DNA from: Muribaculaceae bacterium
GTDB lineage: Bacteria; Bacteroidota; Bacteroidia; Bacteroidales; Muribaculaceae
Assembly: GCA_029062725.1 (NCBI GenBank)
Contig: JAIDPP010000302.1
Location: 1-6,416, forward strand
Direction: 5' to 3'
Length of the DNA: 6,416 nucleotides
Part shown: positions 1-5,451 of the stretch, one piece after another
Numbering within the stretch: position 1 is the stretch's first letter
Layout: every line of letters begins with the position of its first letter
Made by a program: the position numbers and the translations under genes
Notes under the pieces: generated by a model
Told to the model about the DNA's origin: nothing
The model's input: the letters and a program-made list of their open reading frames with translations, nothing else
Database searches by the model: none

Positions 1-1
1 C

Positions 2-667
2 ACATATAACGCCCGTCGTTTTACGCATCTTGACGAGGAAGTGAGGGAGTTCGCGCCTGAACTGGTGATCAACGCGGCGACGGTGAAATATACCTTGCAG
101 GCGTTCGAGGCCGTGTTGCCTTTCCTTCCTCCGACGGCAATCCTTAGCGACATAGCCTCGGTGAAGACAGGGCTGCCGGAGTTCTATGAGCGCGCTGGCC
201 ATCCTTTTGTCTCGACCCATCCTATGTTCGGGCCTACATTCGCCTCTCTGTCGAACCTGAATCAGGAGAACGCCATCATCATCAAGGAAGGGGATTATAT
301 GGGTAAGATATTCTTCCGCGACCTATATAACCGCCTGCATCTCCATATCGAAGAATATACATTCGAGGAACATGACACGACAATAGCCTACTCCCTCTCC
401 ATCCCTTTTGCTTCATCGCTGGTGTTCGCAGGGGTGATGAAGCATCAGGACGCGCCGGGCACGACTTTCAAGCGACACATGGCCATCGCGCGTGGGCTGA
501 TGAGCGAGGATGATTATCTGCTTTCGGAAATTCTTTTCAATCCCAACACGTCGGAACAGCTCGAGAAGATCCGCACCCAGCTTGCCGAACTGCGCGACAT
601 TGTCGATAAGCGGGATTCCGATCGAATGAAAGCCTATCTTGAGCGGGTAAGGAAGAATCTGGAATAA
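2..667 (+). CDS. tyrA: prephenate dehydrogenase, 5'-truncated by the window edge
   Basis: This enzyme oxidatively decarboxylates prephenate to 4-hydroxyphenylpyruvate with NAD(P), the committed step to tyrosine in the cytoplasm. The reading frame is open from base 2, so the gene begins before the window. 221 residues are visible, and the N-terminal Rossmann nucleotide-binding segment (about 50 residues, with the GxGxxG loop) lies outside. In fragment numbering, SDIASVK at 49-55 and STHPMFGP at 71-78 are the family's prephenate-site motifs. They are followed by the all-helical dimerisation region with EHDTTIAYSLSIPF (123-136) and an APGTTFKRHMAIARGL segment. A GTG at 41 is a possible start by rule only, because the homologous sequence continues upstream of it. 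The gene ends with tandem TAA TAA and a strong terminator, so it is probably the last gene of an aromatic amino acid operon. That operon order is known from Bacteroides relatives and is not seen here. Confidence 0.93.
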   Translation, partial: TYNARRFTHLDEEVREFAPELVINAATVKYTLQAFEAVLPFLPPTAILSDIASVKTGLPEFYERAGHPFVSTHPMFGPTFASLSNLNQENAIIIKEGDYMGKIFFRDLYNRLHLHIEEYTFEEHDTTIAYSLSIPFASSLVFAGVMKHQDAPGTTFKRHMAIARGLMSEDDYLLSEILFNPNTSEQLEKIRTQLAELRDIVDKRDSDRMKAYLERVRKNLE

Positions 668-686
668 TAAGGCGTTGAAGAAAGAG

Positions 687-733
687 ATGACGGTGTGTCA
701 AAATTCAGGATTTTGACACACCGTCATGTTTTT
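687..733 (+). terminator. intrinsic terminator of the tyrA transcript (perfect 18-bp hairpin)
   Basis: The left arm at 687-704 and the right arm at 710-727 are perfect reverse complements (18 of 18) around the 5-base loop TCAGG. A G and then TTTTT (729-733) follow. It lies 17 bases after the second tandem stop of tyrA. The A/T-rich inner pairs (CAAAAT/ATTTTG) also give an A-tract upstream of the loop. The outer part includes the ATG of a spurious downstream reading frame. Confidence 0.88.
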
Positions 734-949
734 GTCCGAATGGCGAGGATGCTGTCATAACGATTCGGATTACAACCGATTGATAATGAGGTTGCCGGCC
801 GCATACTCAAGTATGAGTCCGAACCCGGAATATCACCCAACGACCCGGACGGCCCGTTATGATATACCCCGTTTTTACAATTTACGATGTAGCGAATCAG
901 TGTTGGATGCGTCTATAATTACAAACGGATTAAATGAGAAATAATAGAA
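728..949. other. unassigned spacer upstream of the sigma factor gene
   Basis: About 220 bases separate the tyrA terminator from the sigma factor start, and they should contain the sigma operon promoter. I find no TTTG-N19-TAnnTTTG match here. A TATAAT-like hexamer sits at 914-919 without a convincing upstream partner. Two weak inverted repeats are visible: TCCGAAT (735-741) with ATTCGGA (763-769), and ACTCA/TGAGT around a 4-base loop near 806-819. The stretch lacks stop codons in one frame on each strand (plus 726-944; minus from roughly 907 down to a TGA at 724-726). Neither translation resembles a family I recognise. It could be a decayed gene, a dispersed intergenic repeat, or a leader with an alternative-sigma promoter. 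Confidence 0.4.
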
Positions 950-1429
950 ATGGCAAGACAAGACAAGGCATTTCAGAATATGGTCAAGGAATTTGAGCAA
1001 TCCATCTACTCAATATGCCACATGTATGCCCGGGATGAAGGGGAGGCCAAGGATCTCCTGCAGGAGACATTGGTAAATCTCTGGAAGGGTTTTTCAAAAT
1101 TTAGAGGCGAGAGTTCGGCGCGCACTTGGGTTACGCGTGTCGCAATCAATACCTGCATCTCGGCTACCCGTAAACGAAAGGTAGAGACGGTGGATGAATC
1201 TCATATTCCTCCCTTCAGGGAGGTGACTTCGGAATCTTCCGCTCAGATACAGGACCTCCATTCGCGTCTGTTAAGGCTCTCATACCTTGAACGGGCAATA
1301 GTCCTCCTATGGCTCGAAGACATGCCATACGATGAGATAGGCGCCATCATAGGCCTGTCGGCGAAGAATGTGGGCGTGAAGCTGGTAAGAATTAAAAACA
1401 AGTTAAAAGAGATGAGTCATGGAAGATAA
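950..1429 (+). CDS. ECF-type RNA polymerase sigma factor (sigma-70 family)
   Basis: This is a small alternative sigma factor of 159 residues, a typical ECF length. It directs core RNA polymerase to a special promoter set, usually in response to envelope or environmental signals. Region 2 spans about residues 11-75. It contains EGEAKDLLQETLVNLWKGF (core-binding helix) and RTWVTRVAINTCI (promoter -10 recognition), then a basic ATRKRK linker. Region 4 spans about 104-155, with the helix-turn-helix at MPYDEIGAIIGLSAKNVGVKL and a basic RIKNKLKE tail (-35 recognition). No extra C-terminal SnoaL-like domain is present. The start at 950 has an A-rich leader with no Shine-Dalgarno sequence, normal for Bacteroidetes. 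The ATG at 934 is out of frame. The last 11 bases overlap the next gene, as in sigma/anti-sigma pairs, so the two are probably translationally coupled. The signal and regulon cannot be read from the sequence. Confidence 0.92.
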   Translation: MARQDKAFQNMVKEFEQSIYSICHMYARDEGEAKDLLQETLVNLWKGFSKFRGESSARTWVTRVAINTCISATRKRKVETVDESHIPPFREVTSESSAQIQDLHSRLLRLSYLERAIVLLWLEDMPYDEIGAIIGLSAKNVGVKLVRIKNKLKEMSHGR

Positions 1430-2051
1430 GATGAGATCTGATGCAATATTTGATCAGTTGCGTTCAGAAATGAACATATATAGGAAAACACTTCCTGTTT
1501 CAGGATTGATCGGGGAAGAATATATCAAGAATGCGATTAAAAGCAGAAGCCGATGGCTTAGCCGGTTTGTCAAGTTGGAGAGTATAGCTTTGCCGATTTG
1601 TATCCTGATTCTGCTGGGAGCGGTTTTGGCTTTGGAAATGAATGTATGGTGTCTCATAGCGATTGTAGTTGCCGCTGTGCCGAGCCTGCTTATGGATACG
1701 CGCACATTGAGTATTCCCTCAAAATGGATCTACAATGAAACACTTATAGGGCTTGTGAAGAAGCTGGAAAGGCAGAAAGTGGAGCGGAAGTATCAGACAC
1801 TTATCGAACTTCCCTTTGCCGTGGCATGGATGTGTTGGTTTTTATATGAGTTTATAAAGTGTCTTGTGACAAAGATGGATGGTATCCCGGAAAGGTTTAT
1901 CCTTCCTGCATGGTGGATAATCACAGGAATAGCATTGATCATAACTCTTGTAGCGACATGGAAAATATATAAGGAGGCGCAGAAGACCAATAATGATATG
2001 ATAAATGAAATAAAGACCTTTCTTGAGGATAGTGGTGATTCAATTATATAA
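1419..2051 (+). CDS. four-helix membrane protein, putative anti-sigma partner of the upstream ECF sigma
   Basis: The protein has 210 residues and no domain I can name with certainty. The N-terminal 50 residues are polar and probably cytoplasmic (RSDAIFDQLRSEMNIYR, then EEYIKNAIKSRSRWL). Four hydrophobic segments follow at about 52-73, 76-93, 129-149 and 161-182. They are split by a charged loop at 94-128 rich in K, R and E (LVKKLERQKVERKYQT). A cytoplasmic tail (KIYKEAQKTNNDMINEIKTFLE) ends it. An even number of helices puts both ends in the cytoplasm, where the N-terminal segment could hold the sigma factor. Its overlap with an ECF sigma gene and its topology point to an anti-sigma role, which is an inference. 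It lacks the FecR/DUF4974 architecture of SusCD-linked anti-sigmas and any visible HxxxCxxC zinc motif. The start at 1419 gives the overlap; the in-frame ATG at 1431 would abolish it and also leave an intact protein. Confidence 0.72.
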   Translation: MEDKMRSDAIFDQLRSEMNIYRKTLPVSGLIGEEYIKNAIKSRSRWLSRFVKLESIALPICILILLGAVLALEMNVWCLIAIVVAAVPSLLMDTRTLSIPSKWIYNETLIGLVKKLERQKVERKYQTLIELPFAVAWMCWFLYEFIKCLVTKMDGIPERFILPAWWIITGIALIITLVATWKIYKEAQKTNNDMINEIKTFLEDSGDSII

Positions 2052-2101
2052 GACCACATTCAATAAAAGATGTTTTCAGGGGGAAGACCAGTATACTATG
2101 A

Positions 2102-2140
2102 GAGGAGGCTTGTATGTACGAGTCTCCTCAACTTTGTTTT
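2102..2140 (+). terminator. intrinsic terminator of the sigma/membrane-protein operon
   Basis: GAGGAGGCTTG (2102-2112) pairs with CGAGTCTCCTC (2119-2129) over 11 positions, two of them G-U wobbles, around a 6-base loop. The T-rich AACTTTGTTTTA follows. It sits 50 bases after the stop of the membrane protein and 46 bases before the -33 box of higBA, so it separates the two transcription units. Confidence 0.75.
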
Positions 2141-2185
2141 ATTCCATCCTATCAAAAGATAAAATAAAAGGACTTACCCATATAT

Positions 2186-2216
2186 TTTGAAAAATAAAAT
2201 AATATTGTTAATTTTG
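2186..2216 (+). promoter_or_regulatory. higBA promoter, Bacteroidetes consensus
   Basis: A TTTG -33 box (2186-2189) is followed by exactly 19 bases and then TAATTTTG (2209-2216), a full match to the TAnnTTTG -7 box used by the Bacteroidetes primary sigma factor. The predicted start is near 2221-2224, leaving a leader of only about 20 bases before the higB ATG. The surrounding 60 bases are strongly A/T rich. Confidence 0.8.
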
Positions 2217-2226
2217 CAATTGTCAA
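2205..2226. promoter_or_regulatory. candidate HigA operator overlapping the -7 box
   Basis: TTGTTAATT (2205-2213) and AATTGTCAA (2218-2226) form an inverted repeat with 7 of 9 positions paired around a TTGC centre. It covers the -7 box and the predicted transcription start. HigA antitoxins usually repress their own promoter through such short dyads. The assignment rests on position and symmetry only. Confidence 0.45.
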
Positions 2227-2243
2227 GGGCAGTATGAAAACCA

Positions 2244-2540
2244 ATGAGAATTATTTCCGGCAGAACAATACGTTTGTACTATGAGGCTCATCCTGAGTCA
2301 AAATCAGCCTTGCAGGAATGGAGTGATAAGGTAAAGGAGGCGCAATGGACTTCTTTTATGGATATGAAGCAGACATTTAATTCGGTGGATTATGTTGGTA
2401 ATCAGCATTATGTATTCAATATAAAGGGTAATGATTTCCGAGTTGTGGCTGTGGTCAAGTTTACGGTCAAGTTTGTGTTAATAAGATTCATCGGTACGCA
2501 TTCCGAGTATGATAAAATCAAGGATATAGCTAATATTTGA
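2244..2540 (+). CDS. higB: HigB-family type II toxin (RelE/ParE-like mRNA interferase)
   Basis: HigB toxins are small ribosome-dependent endoribonucleases that cut translated mRNA and are neutralised by HigA. At 98 residues this one is full length for the family. It opens with the typical MRIISGRTIRLYYEAHPES, has the conserved tryptophans at W26 and W35 (SALQEWSDKVKEAQWTS), and the strand VFNIKGNDFRVVAVVKF at 57-73. It ends with the hallmark IRFIGTHSEYDKI at 80-92. R66, K72, R81 and H86 are the likely RNA-contacting or catalytic polar residues by family analogy. Start 2244 matches the family's conserved N-terminus. An AAGGG at 2225-2229 lies 14 bases upstream, too far for it and better placed for an out-of-frame ATG at 2234. 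The toxin precedes the antitoxin, the usual HigBA order, with a 4-base gap. Confidence 0.93.
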   Translation: MRIISGRTIRLYYEAHPESKSALQEWSDKVKEAQWTSFMDMKQTFNSVDYVGNQHYVFNIKGNDFRVVAVVKFTVKFVLIRFIGTHSEYDKIKDIANI

Positions 2541-2544
2541 AATT

Positions 2545-2910
2545 ATGGTCAAGATAGAGAACGAGATGCAGTATCAGGGTGCGTTGAAGAGAGTGGAGGA
2601 GCTTATGCTCAATCTTCCCGAAAATGCGCCTGAGGATAGTCCTGAGATGGTGGAACTGACTTTGTTGGGAAATCTGGTGGCCGATTATGATGAAGAGCAT
2701 TATCCCATCGGTTCTCCCACTCTGATAGAGGTAATCAAACTGCGGATGTATGAAATGGGATTGACCCAAGCATCCCTCGCCAAACTAATTGGAGTCAGTC
2801 CCTCCCGGATATGTGACTATCTCTCAGGCAAGGCGGAGCCCACTCTAAAGGTTGGAAGAGTGATCAGCAAGGAACTCAATATTTCCCCGGCAATCGTGCT
2901 GGGTGTGTGA
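2545..2910 (+). CDS. higA: HigA-family antitoxin with XRE helix-turn-helix
   Basis: This 121-residue cytoplasmic protein binds and inhibits HigB and, with its helix-turn-helix, represses the shared promoter. The N-terminal half (1-60) carries the family pattern YQGALKRVEELM, an acidic linker, then ELTLLGNLVADYDEEHYPI, which is the toxin-binding region in relatives. The DNA-binding domain is at about 62-115: IEVIKLRMYEMGLTQASLAKL, then IGVSPSRICDYLSGKAEPTLK, with the recognition helix around SPSRICDYLSG. The ATG at 2545 starts 4 bases after the toxin stop without a Shine-Dalgarno sequence, so translation is probably coupled to higB. Both partners are intact, so the module is likely functional. 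It converges on the minus-strand ATPase gene downstream. Confidence 0.93.
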   Translation: MVKIENEMQYQGALKRVEELMLNLPENAPEDSPEMVELTLLGNLVADYDEEHYPIGSPTLIEVIKLRMYEMGLTQASLAKLIGVSPSRICDYLSGKAEPTLKVGRVISKELNISPAIVLGV

Positions 2911-2928
2911 AAAACAATATGCCAAGTC

Positions 2929-2958
2929 GTCGGGATTTACATGATTGTGAATCTCGAC
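2929..2958 (+). terminator. hairpin after higA, possible terminator without a clear T-tract
   Basis: GTCGGGATTTAC (2929-2940) pairs with GTGAATCTCGAC (2947-2958) over 12 positions, two of them G-U wobbles, around an ATGATT loop. It begins 18 bases after the higA stop, where a terminator is expected. The bases after it (ATTCGCCTTCTCC) are pyrimidine-rich but not a T-run, so it may act as a 3'-end stabiliser or a weak terminator. The remainder of the gap to 3068 shows nothing else I can name. Confidence 0.45.
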
Positions 2959-3068
2959 ATTCGCCTTCTCCGCTTCGCGACTTCCTGAAGACGGGTTTGT
3001 TATGATAATAGGTTATATCCACAGGATAGGAAAATTGGAATACCCATCTTCCACATATCTCCGATTAC

Positions 3069-3098
3069 CCTCTTCACATATCCTCCATAGTGAAGAGG
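3069..3098 (-). repeat. 9-bp inverted repeat across the 3' end of the ATPase gene
   Basis: CCTCTTCAC (3069-3077) and GTGAAGAGG (3090-3098) are perfect reverse complements around a 12-base loop. Read on the minus strand, the hairpin takes in the last codons and the TGA of the ATPase gene. No T-tract follows, so it could be a 3'-end stem that blocks read-through from either convergent transcript or protects the mRNA. It is weak as an intrinsic terminator. Confidence 0.4.
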
Positions 3099-4420
3099 CG
3101 GGTCTCGATCTGATAGTTGGCGAGCACACTTGTTTTGATCCGATCAACTTTTTCCATGAATCTTTTATGGGAATAGTTGGCTATGTTGCGCTTCACCTCC
3201 GCCAGTAATGCCTCCTTGTTGTTTGTCTTAATTCCTACAATATCGATTTCGCTTGCCTCTATTCCTAACTTGGGAAGCCACCAGGAGCCAATCTCCCTAA
3301 ATCCTCCCTCCTGCGCGAGCTTTTGTCTGAAATAATGTTCGAGGGTGTGGCCGGTATATGTGGGGAACTCCGCTTCCACCAGCGCCGCGAGGTCATTATA
3401 GTTGTCTAATTCCACCATCGAACGGTTACTTTCTATGAAATGGAACCAGAAGTTGAGGAAAATATCTGAAATTTTGAACCTGACATTGTTTTTGGAGCCT
3501 GGCTTCGCAAAGATTGGGCGATATTTTGAGATAATGCCATAGACATTCTCCAGTTTCTCAAGATGCCCTCCGATATTGATATTTCCCAACGCGGATGAAA
3601 TTTCACTCTGACTCGTTCTGCCTTGCGAAATTGCCAGAAGGATTGAGAAATAAGTGCCGTAATCTCTCCCGAATTCAGTGATAAGAAGGTTCCGTCCCTC
3701 CTCAATAAATGGAGACATGTTCGATGTAGTGAAACGTAGGATCGACTCATGATTCACATATCCGTTATCACAAAACACCTCAATATACTTAGGCACTCCT
3801 CCGGCGATTGAATAAAGAGTAAGAAGGTCGTCATTGGTGTAGGCGGGATTGTAATCCCGGAGTATCTCCTTGATGACGCTTATCTTGAAGGGCTTGAGGT
3901 TGATTATATTGTCGGCGCGACCGAAAAGAGGCTCGTGGGCATCCGTAAATATGCGTTTCATCATTGAATGTACACTGCCGCTCAGAATAAGATTCAGGTG
4001 CGTGTCTCCACGGTAGGAGTCCCACATATTCTGGAGATCGCTGAATAAGGAGGGGTTGATATTGAGGAATTCCTGAAACTCATCAATCACAAGGGTGAAT
4101 CTTAAGTTCCGGGCTAGTTCAAAAAGATGACGGATCACGTCAATCGGTTTTTGAAGGCCATTGGGGATGTAGATATTGAGATGGCTCAATTTATTTTTTA
4201 TCTCCAACACGAAATCATCCATTAAGGCTGACTCTGCTTTACGCGCGATGAAGAAATAGAGCATCGGGTGGCTTGAATCCTTAAAGGCATGTTTAATCAA
4301 GCTTGTTTTGCCGATTCTTCGGCGTCCGGTTATGACGGTCATACGGGAATTGATCGTAAAGGAGAGATGGGCTATGCGTCTTAACTCCGCTATTTCCTGT
4401 TCGCGATTATAGAATTTCAT
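3074..4420 (-). CDS. AAA/STAND-type ATPase with C-terminal DUF234 (PD-(D/E)XK-like) domain
   Basis: The 448-residue cytoplasmic protein belongs to the archaeal-type ATPase_2 plus DUF234 family, which is common in multiple copies in Bacteroidales and of unsettled function. From the N-terminus it has the family's short FYNREQEIAELRRI entry motif (3-16) and Walker A GRRRIGKTS (32-40). Walker B is TLVIDEFQEF (109-118, D113/E114), sensor-1-like LILSGS follows at 144-149, and the winged-helix entry IAGGVPKYIE is at 205-214. The C-terminal domain (about 320-448) contains EIDIVG (391-396) and LLAEVKR (405-411). Its D393...E408-x-K410 pattern is that of restriction-endonuclease-like folds, so the nuclease residues appear intact. 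I chose the ATG at 4420 because the longer frame's ATG at 4486 lies inside the -7 promoter box, upstream of the predicted transcript start. The gene stands alone and is monocistronic. Confidence 0.85.
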   Translation of the reverse strand: MKFYNREQEIAELRRIAHLSFTINSRMTVITGRRRIGKTSLIKHAFKDSSHPMLYFFIARKAESALMDDFVLEIKNKLSHLNIYIPNGLQKPIDVIRHLFELARNLRFTLVIDEFQEFLNINPSLFSDLQNMWDSYRGDTHLNLILSGSVHSMMKRIFTDAHEPLFGRADNIINLKPFKISVIKEILRDYNPAYTNDDLLTLYSIAGGVPKYIEVFCDNGYVNHESILRFTTSNMSPFIEEGRNLLITEFGRDYGTYFSILLAISQGRTSQSEISSALGNINIGGHLEKLENVYGIISKYRPIFAKPGSKNNVRFKISDIFLNFWFHFIESNRSMVELDNYNDLAALVEAEFPTYTGHTLEHYFRQKLAQEGGFREIGSWWLPKLGIEASEIDIVGIKTNNKEALLAEVKRNIANYSHKRFMEKVDRIKTSVLANYQIETRLFTMEDM

Positions 4421-4453
4421 GGATATATGAATTAGTAATAAGTTATAAAAGAA

Positions 4454-4486
4454 TTGCAACCACGGTTGATTCAACCGTGGTTGCAA
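4454..4486. repeat. perfect 33-base palindrome at the ATPase transcription start, likely operator
   Basis: The arms at 4454-4469 and 4471-4486 are perfect 16-base reverse complements around a single central T at 4470. One edge (TTGC on the minus strand) overlaps the end of the -7 box, and the dyad then covers the predicted transcription start and about 25 bases of the leader. A protein dimer bound here would block the polymerase. If transcription starts near 4476-4480, part of the right-hand arm is not transcribed, so an RNA hairpin would be incomplete. That favours a DNA site, which is an inference. Inside it, GGTTGA-T-TCAACC is a shorter core dyad. Confidence 0.75.
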
Positions 4487-4514
4487 ATATAACTAAAAAG
4501 AATGTTCTTACAAA
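4484..4514 (-). promoter_or_regulatory. promoter of the ATPase gene, Bacteroidetes consensus
   Basis: On the minus strand, TTTG (4514-4511) is followed by exactly 19 bases and then TATATTTG (4491-4484), a full match to the -33/-7 consensus with the same spacing as the higBA promoter in this window. The predicted start is around 4476-4480, giving a leader of about 57 A/T-rich bases before the ATG at 4420. Confidence 0.8.
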
Positions 4515-4570
4515 ATCTCTGTCACATAATCAATCTTAGTGGATGGATAATATCTAACAGCCCATTGCAA

Positions 4571-4619
4571 GAAAATCTGAGCCTCGGAGATTCGCGCAGT
4601 CGTGACTCTCCGAGGCTCA
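4571..4619 (-). terminator. intrinsic terminator of the phosphatase transcript
   Basis: TGAGCCTCGGAGA (4578-4590) and TCTCCGAGGCTCA (4607-4619) are perfect 13-base reverse complements around a 16-base loop. On the minus strand the stem is followed by GATTTTC (4577-4571), an adequate T-tract. It begins 22 bases after the phosphatase stop. It also insulates the ATPase promoter just downstream from read-through. T-rich bases on the plus-strand side could make it bidirectional. Confidence 0.8.
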
Positions 4620-4641
4620 TTATTGTTTCTAAGGTATTGAC

Positions 4642-5403
4642 CTATTTTCTTTTCTTATTCTTCTTCGCAAACTCTTTCTTGGCTTTTTCGAGTTGTTTCC
4701 GGAAGCCTTTGTCGGTGTGTAGCATGGCTACGATCCCGGCACCGGCCACGCGCCCTGCGTCAACATCACTCTGATAATGAGCACCTACGATCACCCGCGA
4801 CTGTCCGTATTCAAAGCCGCGTTTGAGAATCTCGGTGGCGCGGGCAGGATTGATCTCGGCCAATACGAGGGCAGTGGCCCAGCCGATGGAGGTATGCCCC
4901 GAAGGATAGGAGCCGTTCTTACGCAGGCCTTCCTCATGGTCGGGAGTGGAAGTCGGCTCGTTCCAGAACACGAAAGGACGCGTACGCATATAATGCTTCT
5001 TGGCTTCGCGTGTGGCGAGATCTCCGGCATCCTCCTGCATATTGTAGATCAACTTATATAGTTCGGGATTTTCCTTCTTGGTAATGGGGGATCCGAAAGC
5101 TTCTCCGAAAGCATCATCAGCCCAGTCGGTGTACCAGTCGAGATTAGCGTCAGTTACGGCCTGCCGGCCCCGGGGAGTGTCGCGCTGTGTCTTTCCCCAT
5201 TCATACTGTTCACGGTCGTAGGCGAAACGTGCCGACGCCGTATCAGGAGGGCACATCAGGATCGTGAGCGAACTCGGCACCTTATCCTCATTCAGGTAAT
5301 AATGGTCGGGATTGGAGGTGTGATTCTGGCCTACAGCAGCGATTCCCGAGATCAAAAGAAGAGCCGCAGGCGCGACGATATTTCTGAAATATTTTAAATT
5401 CAT
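4642..5403 (-). CDS. secreted class A (PhoN/PAP2-type) non-specific acid phosphatase
   Basis: This enzyme hydrolyses phosphate monoesters through a phosphohistidine intermediate outside the cytoplasm. The 253-residue protein begins with a Sec signal peptide: MNLKYFRN, then the hydrophobic core IVAPAALLLISGIAAVG, with cleavage likely around residues 24-28. No lipobox cysteine is present. All three parts of the class A signature are intact: K135-x6-R142-P143, PSGH at 167-170, and S202-R203-x5-H209-x3-D213 (SRVIVGAHYQSD). H209 is the expected nucleophile and H170 the acid. Length fits the family's usual 230-270. The C-terminus is a lysine-rich tail (AKKEFAKKNKKRK) of unknown role. I chose the ATG at 5403 because the frame's upstream ATG at 5448 adds 15 polar residues before the signal peptide. 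It follows the ATP-grasp gene by 48 bases, which contain a small GCAGAC/GTCTGC dyad (5429-5442) and no terminator, so they are probably co-transcribed. Confidence 0.9.
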   Translation of the reverse strand: MNLKYFRNIVAPAALLLISGIAAVGQNHTSNPDHYYLNEDKVPSSLTILMCPPDTASARFAYDREQYEWGKTQRDTPRGRQAVTDANLDWYTDWADDAFGEAFGSPITKKENPELYKLIYNMQEDAGDLATREAKKHYMRTRPFVFWNEPTSTPDHEEGLRKNGSYPSGHTSIGWATALVLAEINPARATEILKRGFEYGQSRVIVGAHYQSDVDAGRVAGAGIVAMLHTDKGFRKQLEKAKKEFAKKNKKRK

Positions 5404-5451
5404 AACCCTATATCCGTTGTTTTCGTTGGCAGACTCGTCTGCGGTCAATAT

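Noticed and set aside
726..944. 72-residue plus-strand frame between tyrA and the sigma factor
   Set aside because: Its ATG lies in the right arm of the tyrA terminator hairpin, the composition is not protein-like, and no family is recognisable. It is kept only as part of the unassigned spacer.
1454..2059. Minus-strand frames opposite the membrane protein gene
   Set aside because: Complement shadows of the plus-strand gene, with no family resemblance and no promoter of their own.
2919..3005. 28-codon frame after higA
   Set aside because: It is too short to judge without conservation, and a hairpin sits inside it. Reported as a minor observation, not as a gene.
4421..4486. 22-residue N-terminal extension of the ATPase (start at 4486)
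   Set aside because: The ATG falls within the -7 promoter box and the palindrome, upstream of the predicted transcript start. The family's N-terminus matches the ATG at 4420.
4454..4486. Reading the palindrome as a CRISPR repeat, attachment site or transposon end
   Set aside because: It occurs once, has no spacers, and has no integrase or transposase nearby. Its exact register with the -7 box fits an operator better.
4502..4774. Plus-strand 90-residue frame across the intergenic region and phosphatase 3' end
   Set aside because: It contains the ATPase promoter's -33 box and the phosphatase terminator, and its second half is antisense to the phosphatase.
5404..5448. 15-residue N-terminal extension of the acid phosphatase
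   Set aside because: It would put an acidic, polar stretch in front of a normal Sec signal peptide, and the ATG at 5403 gives a proper signal sequence.
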